From IMG/VR virus record IMGVR_UViG_3300009502_001313, positions 38,941 to 102,940 of that record: a stretch of DNA of 64,000 nucleotides; one strand, 5' to 3'. A program made the position numbers and the translations under genes. This stretch comes from a virus. The notes beneath the pieces are model-generated. The model ran no database searches and was not told the origin of the DNA. It saw only the letters and a list, made by a program, of their open reading frames with translations. This document shows positions 52,486 to 62,772 of this stretch, in pieces (within the stretch, counting starts at the first letter, position 1; each line of letters begins with the position of its first letter).

Positions 52486-52623
52486 TTAATCTTTCACGTT
52501 GAGATTTTCATTTTCTCTTTCTGCGATATTAACGGCTTGCATCCATCCTTCATCACCAAACTCTTCATCGATGACTTCTTGAACACATTCTTTTATTAGG
52601 GCGTTTAAATCGGCGGCTTTCAT
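52486..52623 (-). CDS. 45-residue protein consisting mainly of the leader helix
   Basis: ATG 52623 to TAA 52486 encodes MKAADLNALIKECVQEVIDEE followed by an acidic tail. The first 20 residues match the leader pattern of five larger proteins, and it lies directly upstream of the nucleotidyltransferase gene. TATTTATA is 6 nt before the start. It may be a small internal head protein or a decoy for the prohead protease. Confidence 0.6.
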   Translation of the reverse strand: MKAADLNALIKECVQEVIDEEFGDEGWMQAVNIAERENENLNVKD

Positions 52624-52629
52624 TATGTC

Positions 52630-52637
52630 TATAAATA
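52630..52637 (-). promoter_or_regulatory. TATTTATA motif
   Basis: Minus-strand GATATTTATAG lies 6 nt before ATG 52623. Confidence 0.4.
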
Positions 52638-52656
52638 TCACTCAGAAACAGATTGA

Positions 52657-53214
52657 TTAGATTGATTCAACGATTTCTCGGAGTTTAATATTACCGACAG
52701 AATATTTCTGAAGCTCATTGATTGTATTTTGCCAAGTCGAACCAAAATGAAGAATACCAACTCCACCGCTTATGCGCCATTGCTTTATAGTCGTATCTTT
52801 ATCATCTACCAAAATACGATTGGGTCCGGAGTGCCTAGACTTGAGGCTTGCAAAAGGTACAATGATTATATGTTTTTTAGGAATATACGGAGCATTCTCA
52901 GCCAACCAGGTCATTTTTCCAATTTGAACTTTTTTAAATCTATTCCAATCTGTACCAGTTCCAGCAGAAGACAAAATCCGAATTGATTTGAAATGATTAA
53001 AAACAAATGAAAGTAATTCTTTTCCTCCCGGCATCCACTTCAATGATTCCCAGAATGTGTTTCCACGAGATAAAAAAAGAGAAGTTTCTTCGGTTCTGCC
53101 GTGTAATGCTCTATATTCATCCCCAGTCAACCCCCCCGATAATTTCTTGAACCCGGTATCAAAATCCGTGATCACACCGTCCATATCTAAAAAAATTACG
53201 TGTTCGCTTTGCAT
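52657..53214 (-). CDS. HAD-superfamily phosphatase (5'-nucleotidase-like)
   Basis: The 185-residue protein has the HAD motifs in order: motif I IFLDMDGVITDFD, motif II ILSSAGT, a Lys in the SLKSRH region, and motif III/IV as ILVDDKDTTIKQW. The size and cap resemble 5'(3')-deoxyribonucleotidase-like phage proteins. It may dephosphorylate nucleotides or sugar phosphates. It lies between the virion-type gene 53470-55575 and the leader-protein genes, with the tandem repeat array just upstream. Confidence 0.75.
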   Translation of the reverse strand: MQSEHVIFLDMDGVITDFDTGFKKLSGGLTGDEYRALHGRTEETSLFLSRGNTFWESLKWMPGGKELLSFVFNHFKSIRILSSAGTGTDWNRFKKVQIGKMTWLAENAPYIPKKHIIIVPFASLKSRHSGPNRILVDDKDTTIKQWRISGGVGILHFGSTWQNTINELQKYSVGNIKLREIVESI

Positions 53215-53316
53215 ATAAAAACTCGATAATAAATAAAATAAGTTGACTTTTTAATTTTTCTCTGTACACTGTACTGTACAAACAGTATATATGTTCTATG
53301 TTTTAAACAGTTACTA

Positions 53317-53324
53317 TATAAATA
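53317..53324 (-). promoter_or_regulatory. TATTTATA motif
   Basis: Minus-strand copy lies 102 nt upstream of ATG 53214, immediately left of the tandem repeat. Confidence 0.3.
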
Positions 53325-53325
53325 C

Positions 53326-53448
53326 TAAGTACTTGTACTAAGTACTTGTACTTGTACTAAGTACTTGTACTAAGTACTTGTACTAAGTACTTGTACTAAG
53401 TACTTGTACTAAGTACTTGTACTAAGTACTTGTACTAAGTACTTGTAC
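53326..53448. repeat. Tandem array of a 13-bp repeat (TAAGTACTTGTAC)
   Basis: Nine copies of TAAGTACTTGTAC lie head to tail with one extra TTGTAC after copy 2. Each unit contains the palindromes AAGTACTT and GTAC. The array fills the gap between two minus-strand genes. A TTGACA on the minus strand (53468-53473) and a TTGACT on the plus strand (53243-53248) flank it. Possible roles are protein-binding iterons, an origin, or slippage-grown satellite. Confidence 0.9.
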
Positions 53449-53469
53449 TAATATGTACAGGAAAATTTG

Positions 53470-55575
<2,106 letters not shown>

Positions 55576-55649
55576 AATAATTTACCTATTAATATATAGC
55601 ACTCCACCCGCCCATTATTCGACCGGTGAAGCAATTTGATCATATTCTT

Positions 55650-55689
55650 ATGAACTCACCCCTACGCTAAAGACGTAGGGGTGGTTCAT
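55650..55689. repeat. Hairpin C, IS200/IS605-end-like palindrome
   Basis: ATGAAC-CACCCCTACG-CTAAAGA-CGTAGGGGTG-TTCAT forms a near-perfect stem. The CTTTAGCG loop (minus strand) and terminal TTCAT are shared with the TnpB right end. It lies 17 nt after the stop of the nuclease gene 55706-57523, with ATTTGAT on each side. Confidence 0.6.
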
Positions 55690-55705
55690 TATTTGATATG
55701 TTAGA

Positions 55706-57523
55706 TCAATCTGAAATTGGCGGTTTCCATATGTATTTATAATTCCCACAATCCCATATCCGATCATATCCGTTTAATTGCATATTCTCCCATTCAGTCA
55801 AGTCTGGATCAAATACAGATAATTTTTTAGAAAGTTGATCCTTACGAAAATTAAATCGATGATATCTGATTCCGGTTTTATCAAAATACCAATATCCCGG
55901 TTCGGTTTTACTATTTAAATTAAATCCTATTTTAGATAAATAACATTTATTTAAATTTGAATATCTACGATCAGAATAAGAAACGATTTGTTTTGGTGAA
56001 TGATTTTTTATAAAATAATTTAAGAATTTTCCCGCAATGCCAACCACATTTTTGTTTCCAATGCAAAATCTATACATTTCATAATGCCCCTCCTCGCTTT
56101 TATTGTTTCCAAGTGCTTTTCGTAATTTTCCAAATGTCATAACTGCTACCAATTTATTATTATGAAATGCTCCCAGTCTAATTGAAGAATTATCGGTTCC
56201 TTGTAAATGATTATTCTCAAGAAAATCATTTTTAACATCAAAATTAATAGAGGAGATTATGCATTTTCTAGCATATATCACCTCATTGTTGCATCCCAAT
56301 AAATGTTTTAATTTCGATTTAATTATATCCTGTTTATCAAACCACTCATCTTCAAAAATATGTATTAACTGTATATCTTTTTCTTCACATTTAATTGTTT
56401 TTGTTAAATGATATTTTCTTTCTTTTCCTCCACTCACCTCACCGTGCCAGTATAATCCATTGTATTCAATCGCTAGTTTTAGTTTCGGTATATAAATGTC
56501 CAATTCGAATCCATTTAATACATTTCTATTATTAATTTGAATTTCCTCACTATATATGGATTTTATAAAATCTAAAATTTCACGGTGTGGTTTTGTTATT
56601 GATGATGGATAACAATTTGGACATCGGGGAACATGACCACAATTTAAATGATCCGAGAATAAAACTAAACAAGTGTTACATTGAAATTTATATTTAGTTT
56701 TATATTCCGATTTTTTTAATTCATCGATAGTAAATAATGGTTTCGCTTTATTTTGTAGTCTATTTCCCAAGGATATCTTTTCCCAAAAAAGATTTTTTTG
56801 TAATTCTGACATCTTTTTTTTGTTACTATCCAATTGTGAAATGTTATCTACTCCATATTTTTCTTTTACCGTTTTTGACGCTTTATTATAAAAATTCAAA
56901 GTTCCGTATTTTTCCAATTTCGTTTTATTTGATTTATCATTGAAGTTTAAAGTACCATATTTTTTTAGTTTTGTTTCTATCGCTTTATTATTAATAATAT
57001 CCAATTGCATGGCAAATTCTTTACCATATTTTTTTAAATTAGTTTCTTTTATTTTATTAATGTTATTATAATTTCTATCTCCATATTTTAATTGTTTTGT
57101 GTTTTGTGATTTTTGTATAATTTCTGGTAAAGACTGTGTGAATTCTACCCCATATTTTTTTAGATTATTATGCGTTAATGAATTCATCCTGGCTTCATTT
57201 CTTCTGTCTGATGCCACATATTCCTTTTCACATTTTATAGAACATAATTTATAACGATGCGAACTTTTTTGAACGATAAATAGATTATTGCAATTTACAC
57301 ACATTCGCTCAATTTTATTTATTTGCCTCTGATATTCGTTGACGCAGATATTATTACAGAACTGTTTTTTATTACATGATGATATTCCTATAGTTTTTTT
57401 ACAAAACTTACAATATATTTCTGGAGAGGTTTGATAAGCTGTTTTACAGGTTATTGAACAAAACTTCTCAGTTGCATCGTTTTTTAATCTTTTTTTACAT
57501 TGATTACAGTGATTATATGGCAT
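55706..57523 (-). CDS. Homing-nuclease-like protein: Cys fingers, six YG repeats, Vsr-type nuclease, GNAT-like C-domain
   Basis: The 605-residue paralog of 43383-45383 has several N-terminal Cys pairs (CNQCKKR, YCKFCKK, CVNCNNLF). About six repeats follow, with YGVEF, YGDRN, YGKEF, YGTLN twice and YGVDN. Then come a Cys segment (CNTCL...CPNCYP), the nuclease core (ELDIYIP, AIEYNGLYWHGE, IFEDEW) and a C-terminal domain with NHLQGTDNSSIRLG. It is inserted between the tail sheath gene and 53470-55575, bracketed by hairpins C and B. Both core acidic residues are present. Confidence 0.75.
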   Translation of the reverse strand: MPYNHCNQCKKRLKNDATEKFCSITCKTAYQTSPEIYCKFCKKTIGISSCNKKQFCNNICVNEYQRQINKIERMCVNCNNLFIVQKSSHRYKLCSIKCEKEYVASDRRNEARMNSLTHNNLKKYGVEFTQSLPEIIQKSQNTKQLKYGDRNYNNINKIKETNLKKYGKEFAMQLDIINNKAIETKLKKYGTLNFNDKSNKTKLEKYGTLNFYNKASKTVKEKYGVDNISQLDSNKKKMSELQKNLFWEKISLGNRLQNKAKPLFTIDELKKSEYKTKYKFQCNTCLVLFSDHLNCGHVPRCPNCYPSSITKPHREILDFIKSIYSEEIQINNRNVLNGFELDIYIPKLKLAIEYNGLYWHGEVSGGKERKYHLTKTIKCEEKDIQLIHIFEDEWFDKQDIIKSKLKHLLGCNNEVIYARKCIISSINFDVKNDFLENNHLQGTDNSSIRLGAFHNNKLVAVMTFGKLRKALGNNKSEEGHYEMYRFCIGNKNVVGIAGKFLNYFIKNHSPKQIVSYSDRRYSNLNKCYLSKIGFNLNSKTEPGYWYFDKTGIRYHRFNFRKDQLSKKLSVFDPDLTEWENMQLNGYDRIWDCGNYKYIWKPPISD

Positions 57524-57602
57524 ATATGGTTACAATGTTATTGTGCATGATGATATATATCAAAAAAAGAAAGAAACCACAATTTATTATAATGACAGAA
57601 AA

Positions 57603-57630
57603 AATCCTGACTCATTTCTAAGTCAGGATT
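57603..57630 (-). terminator. Rho-independent terminator after the tail sheath gene
   Basis: AATCCTGACT and AGTCAGGATT make a 10-bp perfect stem, followed on the minus strand by TTTTTT. It lies between the sheath stop and the nuclease start. Confidence 0.88.
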
Positions 57631-57648
57631 TTATAACTATTGCTCGGG

Positions 57649-57685
57649 GGGGAAACCCACCTGCTTTAGCGGGTGGGTAGTTCAT
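57649..57685 (+). repeat. Hairpin B, orphan copy of the TnpB right end
   Basis: 36 of 37 nt match 7753-7789, including CTTTAGCGGGTGGG and the terminal TAGTTCAT. It ends 5 nt before the sheath stop codon. No tnpB is adjacent. Confidence 0.75.
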
Positions 57686-57690
57686 CAGTG

Positions 57691-60600
57691 TTATGCGCTT
57701 GCACCAAAACTGGCACCTGTGCTTAAAATATTAAAATCGAAGATGATAAATTCGGCTGATTTCACAGGTTTCAGATAAATCTGTCCATACAATACGTTCT
57801 GATCGATTAAATCTGGGGTGTTATTGGTATCATCCATTACCACTTGGAAAGCGTACAAACCGGATCTTTGTTGGATGCTTTGGAGGTAAGGATTAACGAT
57901 TGACAAGAATCTATTTCTTGTTGCGGCGGTATTTTGTTCAAAGACCAAGTATCTTGCGGATGAGGCGAAGAATTTTTTGATTTCGATGAGTAATCGGCGG
58001 ACATTGATTCTATCGAGAGCGGAGGCTTTAACTTGGAGAGTTTTCTGACCCCACACTACAATACCTTGACCGGGGAATGCGGCGATAGGATTAACTTTTC
58101 CTTCGTAGAGATCGTCCCGTTCTGCATGAGTTGTGCGATCAGTTACTTGGATTGCTTTAGGAATTCCGCCACGGTTTAGACCGGCAACTGCCCACCATTC
58201 GCCCGCTACTTTATCATTAGCAGCATAGACACCGGGAAGAAGAACCGAGGGTGGAACGGTGATGATTTTGTTAGTATTGGTATCTTTGATTTTCACCCAA
58301 GGATAATAAGCACCGGCGTAATTGGTATCGAATTCTGCGGCTAAGTTAATGACTGATTCGATTTGTCCACCGCTGGGATTGCCATCATCGGCATAGAGAT
58401 CCAAGATATAAAAACAATCACCACGAGCTTCACACATATCAACTACTAGAGTAGTAACATATGGATGACTATCATAGAGAACACCGGGAGTTACGATCAT
58501 GTTAATATCGAATTCATCGGCATTTCCGAGAGCGGCGATACATTGTTTATAAGCAATTGATCCGGCTGAATTGATATTTGTGCAATCAAGTCCTTGGGTA
58601 TTACCTGGGATAATATTTCCGCCAACATTAATAGGAATTGCAGGAGATTGACCATCAAATCCACCCTGAAATCCGAATATGAATTTACGCATTTTAACGT
58701 AAGTTGATTCCACGGCTCTGTCTAATATTGCGGGAATGATATTTGTTCCATCCAGCAGACTTCCGGAATTAATAGGGGCTTCGATTACTCCGCCATTAGT
58801 AATATCCATATCCAGAGCAAAGTTAGAATTCTGTCCAACGCTGCTATAGGTTCCGCCTTTACCATCGAATTGGGGAAGTGGTGCGAAATACTGTTTATTA
58901 TCTTCAGCGGTTCCTACGCCAGTAGATGAAGTAGGATATAATGCTGCCAGTGAATTTTCGGCACCGGTTGGAGCACCGTCGAAGTTTATACCAGATGGGT
59001 ATTTACCGGGACTAACTGAATATACTGATGCTTTAGTATATCGCATTGGAGGGCACCAATATCCCGCTGAACTATCAACTGGCAGTGCGTATGCTTCGAA
59101 CCCATAAGGGACTGCTGTAATAGGCCACGGAATATCATTCATTTCAATACGGATATATTTACTGTTATTAGTATAGGTGCCGTATTCCAGAATTTTTCCA
59201 TTGAAGTCAATGAAATTGAATCTATCGCCGATTCTACGAGCAACAAAGTTTGAAGAATCTGGATCAAGAGTCAAATTATTAAACTGCTGGAGGATTTGTG
59301 GTTTTTTATCGGTATCACTATAATCACGAACCGAAAGAGTGAAAGTACCCCAATCCGTTCCGGAGACTGTTCCGGCTAATTTGATATTACTTATTTCAAT
59401 CTTATAGGATCTATTAGTATCCGTTCCATCGCTCATTGTGAGCACTCGGAAAAGAACGAACCGAGTTGGAGTGCCGCCATTCCAAGGAGAAATTTCTTGT
59501 GAAATAACCCAAGGAGTTGCTGCATTAGTTAATCCGAACTGACAATCGCCTTCATTTAATTTCAATGAAAATTCATCGGTGAAGTTCATTGGTTGACCTT
59601 TGAAGGTATCATCGGGCAATACACTTCCTGAAATATACCATCGCAATGGATCGGCAGTTACGGTTCGGATAGTATTTTCGAATATTTTATAGGTATAAGC
59701 CGCTTCTCGTTTTGTTCCTGCCGCATAAGTTGCAATATTTCCGGCGGTAGGATCATCTCCAAACACCGTAGTAATATATTTTGTAGAACCGGCATCGAAT
59801 GAGAAAGCATAAGTTCCGTATGGAGCGGTACTATCCGTAGATTTCAAGGTTAAATTATAATCGATTGGAATTTCAGTAGCACCCGCAATATTACTTGCAG
59901 TTACCATTGTAGATCCATTAAAACCAGCCGCTATCAAGTTACTATTTACTGGAGAGTTTTGAGTATCTGCCAGAACTGCTAAAACTTTATAATCTGCATT
60001 ATTTGTCTTCCAAGTTCCGTCGCACGGATTATAGGTTGGAGTACCATTCGATTGGAATTCTCCGGTATATTTTCCGAATCTACCTTTAATTAAGGCATCC
60101 AATTTATATACTGCGCCTTCACATTCGCCAAACGACTGACTGATGTATGAAGATGATGCAAATTGAGTTCCCGGTCCAGTGGTGTTGGGGTCGAAAGGAT
60201 TATTCCACGGTTCACCGATGCCCGTAATACTATTGTTAGTTGTGACTAAATTACCTACTATCGATCCAGATTGTAATAGTTCGTTTAAGATAGAAGAAGA
60301 CGCTACATTGACGCTAATATCTCTCCATGCTAATGCTTGAGATATTGGAAGTTTTACCGCAACATTTCCAATATAAACATTTTGTCCATAATACATTGAA
60401 CTTCCCGTTCCATGTCCTGCTGCTTGCGCACTTGCTGACCCGGCAACATCTGCGAATTGTACGGTAAACGAGGAAGAAAATACTACAGCGCCGGTGACAT
60501 ATGTATTAGTAAGATTTTTTTCTTGTACTGAAATATTATCGAAACTAGCAGATAATGTAGTTCCGACAATGGCATTAGTAAGAGCTATATAAGTAGTTGA

Positions 60601-61347
60601 TCCTTGAGCAACGAATGAAGCGGTTCGGTTAGCCCAAATATTAGGACCAACTCCGGATTCACGAATATCGTCAATATCACTTGCGCCCGCAGTAGTTCCG
60701 ATTTTAATATTTCCGCCATGTGTATCGGATCCTGACATGAATGAATAATATAAATCATATGATTTATCTAAAGCAGTTGCAAATGATTGCGTTACGAGAC
60801 CACTTCCGGTTATTACTAAATATGAATCAACGACATTAAAGCCACCATTTCCAGAATGATCCCATCCGGAGGTATCGGTAGTAAAAGTTCCATTAGTTAT
60901 AAGTTGAGCCGCCGTGTTGTCGGTATTCCATGAATTTAAAACAAAGACGGGATTTAAGAGCCATGTTTTGTCGAAATTAGTATAACCGGCATCTATGGCT
61001 CGGGTCCATTCGCCTTTGATAGCATAAATGACGAATGGGAATTGCTGTTCATATCCAGTAAGAGCACCGACACGACAAACGGTGACGAATCCTTTTTCTA
61101 TCAGGTATTCTTTGGCGGTATAGGGTCCATAGTATACTCCATCGGCGACCCCGAATTGACTTTCTAGGTCGGCGACACTCTCTACAATAACCGGAGTAAA
61201 TCCTGGTCCTTTAGGGAATGGGGCAACGATTACTGCGCCGATTTCCGCAACACCTTGGGCTAATCCTGAGAGGTCGTTTTCTTTTGTAAAAACGCCGGGA
61301 CTTACGATGGGGGAGGGGGTATATCCTCCATTATTGATTGTAGGCAT
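57691..61347 (-). CDS. 18: Tail sheath protein, T4 gp18-like, enlarged by inserted domains
   Basis: The N-terminus (SPIVSPGVFTKENDLSG) and C-terminus (FASSARYLVFEQNTAATRNRF...GQIYLKPVKSAEFIIFDF) are typical of contractile sheath proteins. At 1218 residues it is almost twice T4 gp18 (659). Residues about 148-276 form an inserted jelly-roll-like module (NGTFTTDTSGW... ASFDNISVQE) of the CBM4_9-like type, and the stretch to about 880 holds more strand-rich inserted material. The core would contract to drive the tube through the envelope; insertions would decorate the outside. A terminator and orphan hairpin B follow. Confidence 0.93.
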   Translation of the reverse strand: MPTINNGGYTPSPIVSPGVFTKENDLSGLAQGVAEIGAVIVAPFPKGPGFTPVIVESVADLESQFGVADGVYYGPYTAKEYLIEKGFVTVCRVGALTGYEQQFPFVIYAIKGEWTRAIDAGYTNFDKTWLLNPVFVLNSWNTDNTAAQLITNGTFTTDTSGWDHSGNGGFNVVDSYLVITGSGLVTQSFATALDKSYDLYYSFMSGSDTHGGNIKIGTTAGASDIDDIRESGVGPNIWANRTASFVAQGSTTYIALTNAIVGTTLSASFDNISVQEKNLTNTYVTGAVVFSSSFTVQFADVAGSASAQAAGHGTGSSMYYGQNVYIGNVAVKLPISQALAWRDISVNVASSSILNELLQSGSIVGNLVTTNNSITGIGEPWNNPFDPNTTGPGTQFASSSYISQSFGECEGAVYKLDALIKGRFGKYTGEFQSNGTPTYNPCDGTWKTNNADYKVLAVLADTQNSPVNSNLIAAGFNGSTMVTASNIAGATEIPIDYNLTLKSTDSTAPYGTYAFSFDAGSTKYITTVFGDDPTAGNIATYAAGTKREAAYTYKIFENTIRTVTADPLRWYISGSVLPDDTFKGQPMNFTDEFSLKLNEGDCQFGLTNAATPWVISQEISPWNGGTPTRFVLFRVLTMSDGTDTNRSYKIEISNIKLAGTVSGTDWGTFTLSVRDYSDTDKKPQILQQFNNLTLDPDSSNFVARRIGDRFNFIDFNGKILEYGTYTNNSKYIRIEMNDIPWPITAVPYGFEAYALPVDSSAGYWCPPMRYTKASVYSVSPGKYPSGINFDGAPTGAENSLAALYPTSSTGVGTAEDNKQYFAPLPQFDGKGGTYSSVGQNSNFALDMDITNGGVIEAPINSGSLLDGTNIIPAILDRAVESTYVKMRKFIFGFQGGFDGQSPAIPINVGGNIIPGNTQGLDCTNINSAGSIAYKQCIAALGNADEFDINMIVTPGVLYDSHPYVTTLVVDMCEARGDCFYILDLYADDGNPSGGQIESVINLAAEFDTNYAGAYYPWVKIKDTNTNKIITVPPSVLLPGVYAANDKVAGEWWAVAGLNRGGIPKAIQVTDRTTHAERDDLYEGKVNPIAAFPGQGIVVWGQKTLQVKASALDRINVRRLLIEIKKFFASSARYLVFEQNTAATRNRFLSIVNPYLQSIQQRSGLYAFQVVMDDTNNTPDLIDQNVLYGQIYLKPVKSAEFIIFDFNILSTGASFGASA
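60520..60906 (-). other. Carbohydrate-binding-module-like insertion in the sheath protein
   Basis: Residues about 148-276 read as a single beta-sandwich: NGTFTTDTSGWDHSGNGGF, then VTQSFATALDKSYDLYYSF, then FVAQGSTTYIALTN and SASFDNISVQE. This order (NGxFxxxxxGW start, DNIxV end) is typical of CBM4_9-like modules. Confidence 0.6.
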
Positions 61348-61379
61348 ATTTGATCCTTATATTATAATTGTTCACTAAA

Positions 61380-61387
61380 TATAAATA
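61380..61387 (-). promoter_or_regulatory. TATTTATA motif
   Basis: Minus-strand CCTATTTATAT lies 32 nt before the sheath ATG, which also has an AAGGATC ribosome-binding site. Confidence 0.4.
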
Positions 61388-61522
61388 GGAACCAATTTTT
61401 GGAAAGATAAATTAATTATATAATTTTTATTTTTCCGAATCGAATATGCATTCTCAATTCAGTGTGATCACCCGTCACTTGATGGATGAGCTATAAGCAG
61501 GACTATTCACTGCGAACTTTTT

Positions 61523-61831
61523 TTACGGTGCAGTTGCGGTTGGGGTAGGAGGCAGATTTTTCTCTGGAGTAAAGGATCCATCGGCGAGGTTAAGTTGTCC
61601 AGCGCCATATTTTTCCATTAATTTCTCAAGCAGAGAAGTTTCGTCAGTTTGGAGAGCGATATATTCCTCTTCGGTTTTGGTTTCCCGAGTTTCCAATTCT
61701 TTGACTAATCTCAATAGGTGCATGCGTTCTAGCCGAAACTGACCGAACAGGAAGACTTTTCCTTGAAATTTATCCTGCAAATTTTTGATTTCTGCAAGCT
61801 CTTCGGTGGTAAACTTTATTTTTTCGCTCAT
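61523..61831 (-). CDS. Conserved-looking small helical phage protein
   Basis: This 102-residue protein starts MSEKIKFTTEELAEIKNLQ, is helical and probably coiled-coil through residue 75, and ends KYGAGQLNLADGSFTPEK plus a short Pro/Thr tail. Proteins with this KYGxGxLNxxxGxFTP ending are common beside sheath genes in marine T4-like phages; function is not known. It lies between the tail fibre block and the sheath. Confidence 0.65.
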   Translation of the reverse strand: MSEKIKFTTEELAEIKNLQDKFQGKVFLFGQFRLERMHLLRLVKELETRETKTEEEYIALQTDETSLLEKLMEKYGAGQLNLADGSFTPEKNLPPTPTATAP

Positions 61832-61986
61832 ATTTTTTAATTAAACTAGTAATTTATATAACTTTTTAGTTGTTTTTCGGCATTTACACCGGAAAATCTA
61901 ATATCGTTATCGATTATTCAACCAAGAATATGTATTATTCAAAACTGGAAAAACAACTTATTTTTATGATTATTTGACATTTTATA

Positions 61987-62760
61987 TCAAAAATTGTCAT
62001 TGTCTATACAAGTCCATAAATATGAGGTACTTGTTAGAGTATTTCTATATCCTATACCGGTTGCGGATGGAGTTACACTGGCATTGGCTACTCTTAAATC
62101 TACATTTCCATTACCACGTAAATTATAAGTTATTGCATTATAAAGTAGATCTCCATATACGATATCGATCATATTTTGATCTAGTGCTGTTCCATACGCA
62201 TCCAAGATTCTCAATGCAGAACAATCACGTACATTTAAATTTGTTAACGCCGAAGCCGTATGCACGTTTAATGATGCCAGTGGATTAGTACTGCAATTTA
62301 AATATATTAATGAGGTTTGAGTATGTAAATCCAATGAAGTGAGTTGATTATTATGACATTCCAATTGATCTTGTACTAAACAACTACCTAATGTTAATAC
62401 TTGTAATTGATTGTGGTGGCAAAGTAAAACAGAGAGCGTAGTAATTTTTGAATAACTTAAATCCAATGACGTTAAATTATTAATATCGCAATAGAGATAA
62501 TCGATATTTGGGCAATTTAATATGCTTATATAACTTAGATTGCACGATACCGCAAACAGATATATAAGATTGGGACATCTAGTAGCATATAATCTTCTCC
62601 AATGAACGTTGCTAATATCAACTGTATTAGATACAATATTAGCATTTAAAGTTCTTTGTACTGCCGGCGGATTTACTCCATAATTAAAATCGATAGCTAA
62701 TACACTTCCACTGTATACATTTTCTCCTACGAAGGCGGCATCTGATAATGATCCAAACAT
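61987..62760 (-). CDS. Leucine-rich-repeat tail protein
   Basis: The 257-residue protein has irregular repeats of about 20-23 residues (NLTSLDLSYSK, NQLQVLTLGS, NQLTSLDLHTQ, NPLASLNVHTA, ALTNLNVRDC). These have the form of bacterial leucine-rich-repeat proteins. A strand-rich N-terminal part and a short C-terminal part cap the array. It lies 12 nt from the tail fibre stop, in the same direction, so it is likely a tail tip or receptor-binding accessory. There is no signal peptide, consistent with a virion part rather than a secreted protein. Confidence 0.7.
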   Translation of the reverse strand: MFGSLSDAAFVGENVYSGSVLAIDFNYGVNPPAVQRTLNANIVSNTVDISNVHWRRLYATRCPNLIYLFAVSCNLSYISILNCPNIDYLYCDINNLTSLDLSYSKITTLSVLLCHHNQLQVLTLGSCLVQDQLECHNNQLTSLDLHTQTSLIYLNCSTNPLASLNVHTASALTNLNVRDCSALRILDAYGTALDQNMIDIVYGDLLYNAITYNLRGNGNVDLRVANASVTPSATGIGYRNTLTSTSYLWTCIDNDNF

Positions 62761-62772
62761 ATTATTTTATTT

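Noticed and set aside
53326-53448. CRISPR array
   Set aside because: The 13-bp units are directly adjacent without spacers, and no cas genes are present.
61466-61500. Hairpin CACCCGTC...GATGGATGAG as another IS left end
   Set aside because: Similarity to 6434-6466 is too short and needs gaps; it may be chance.
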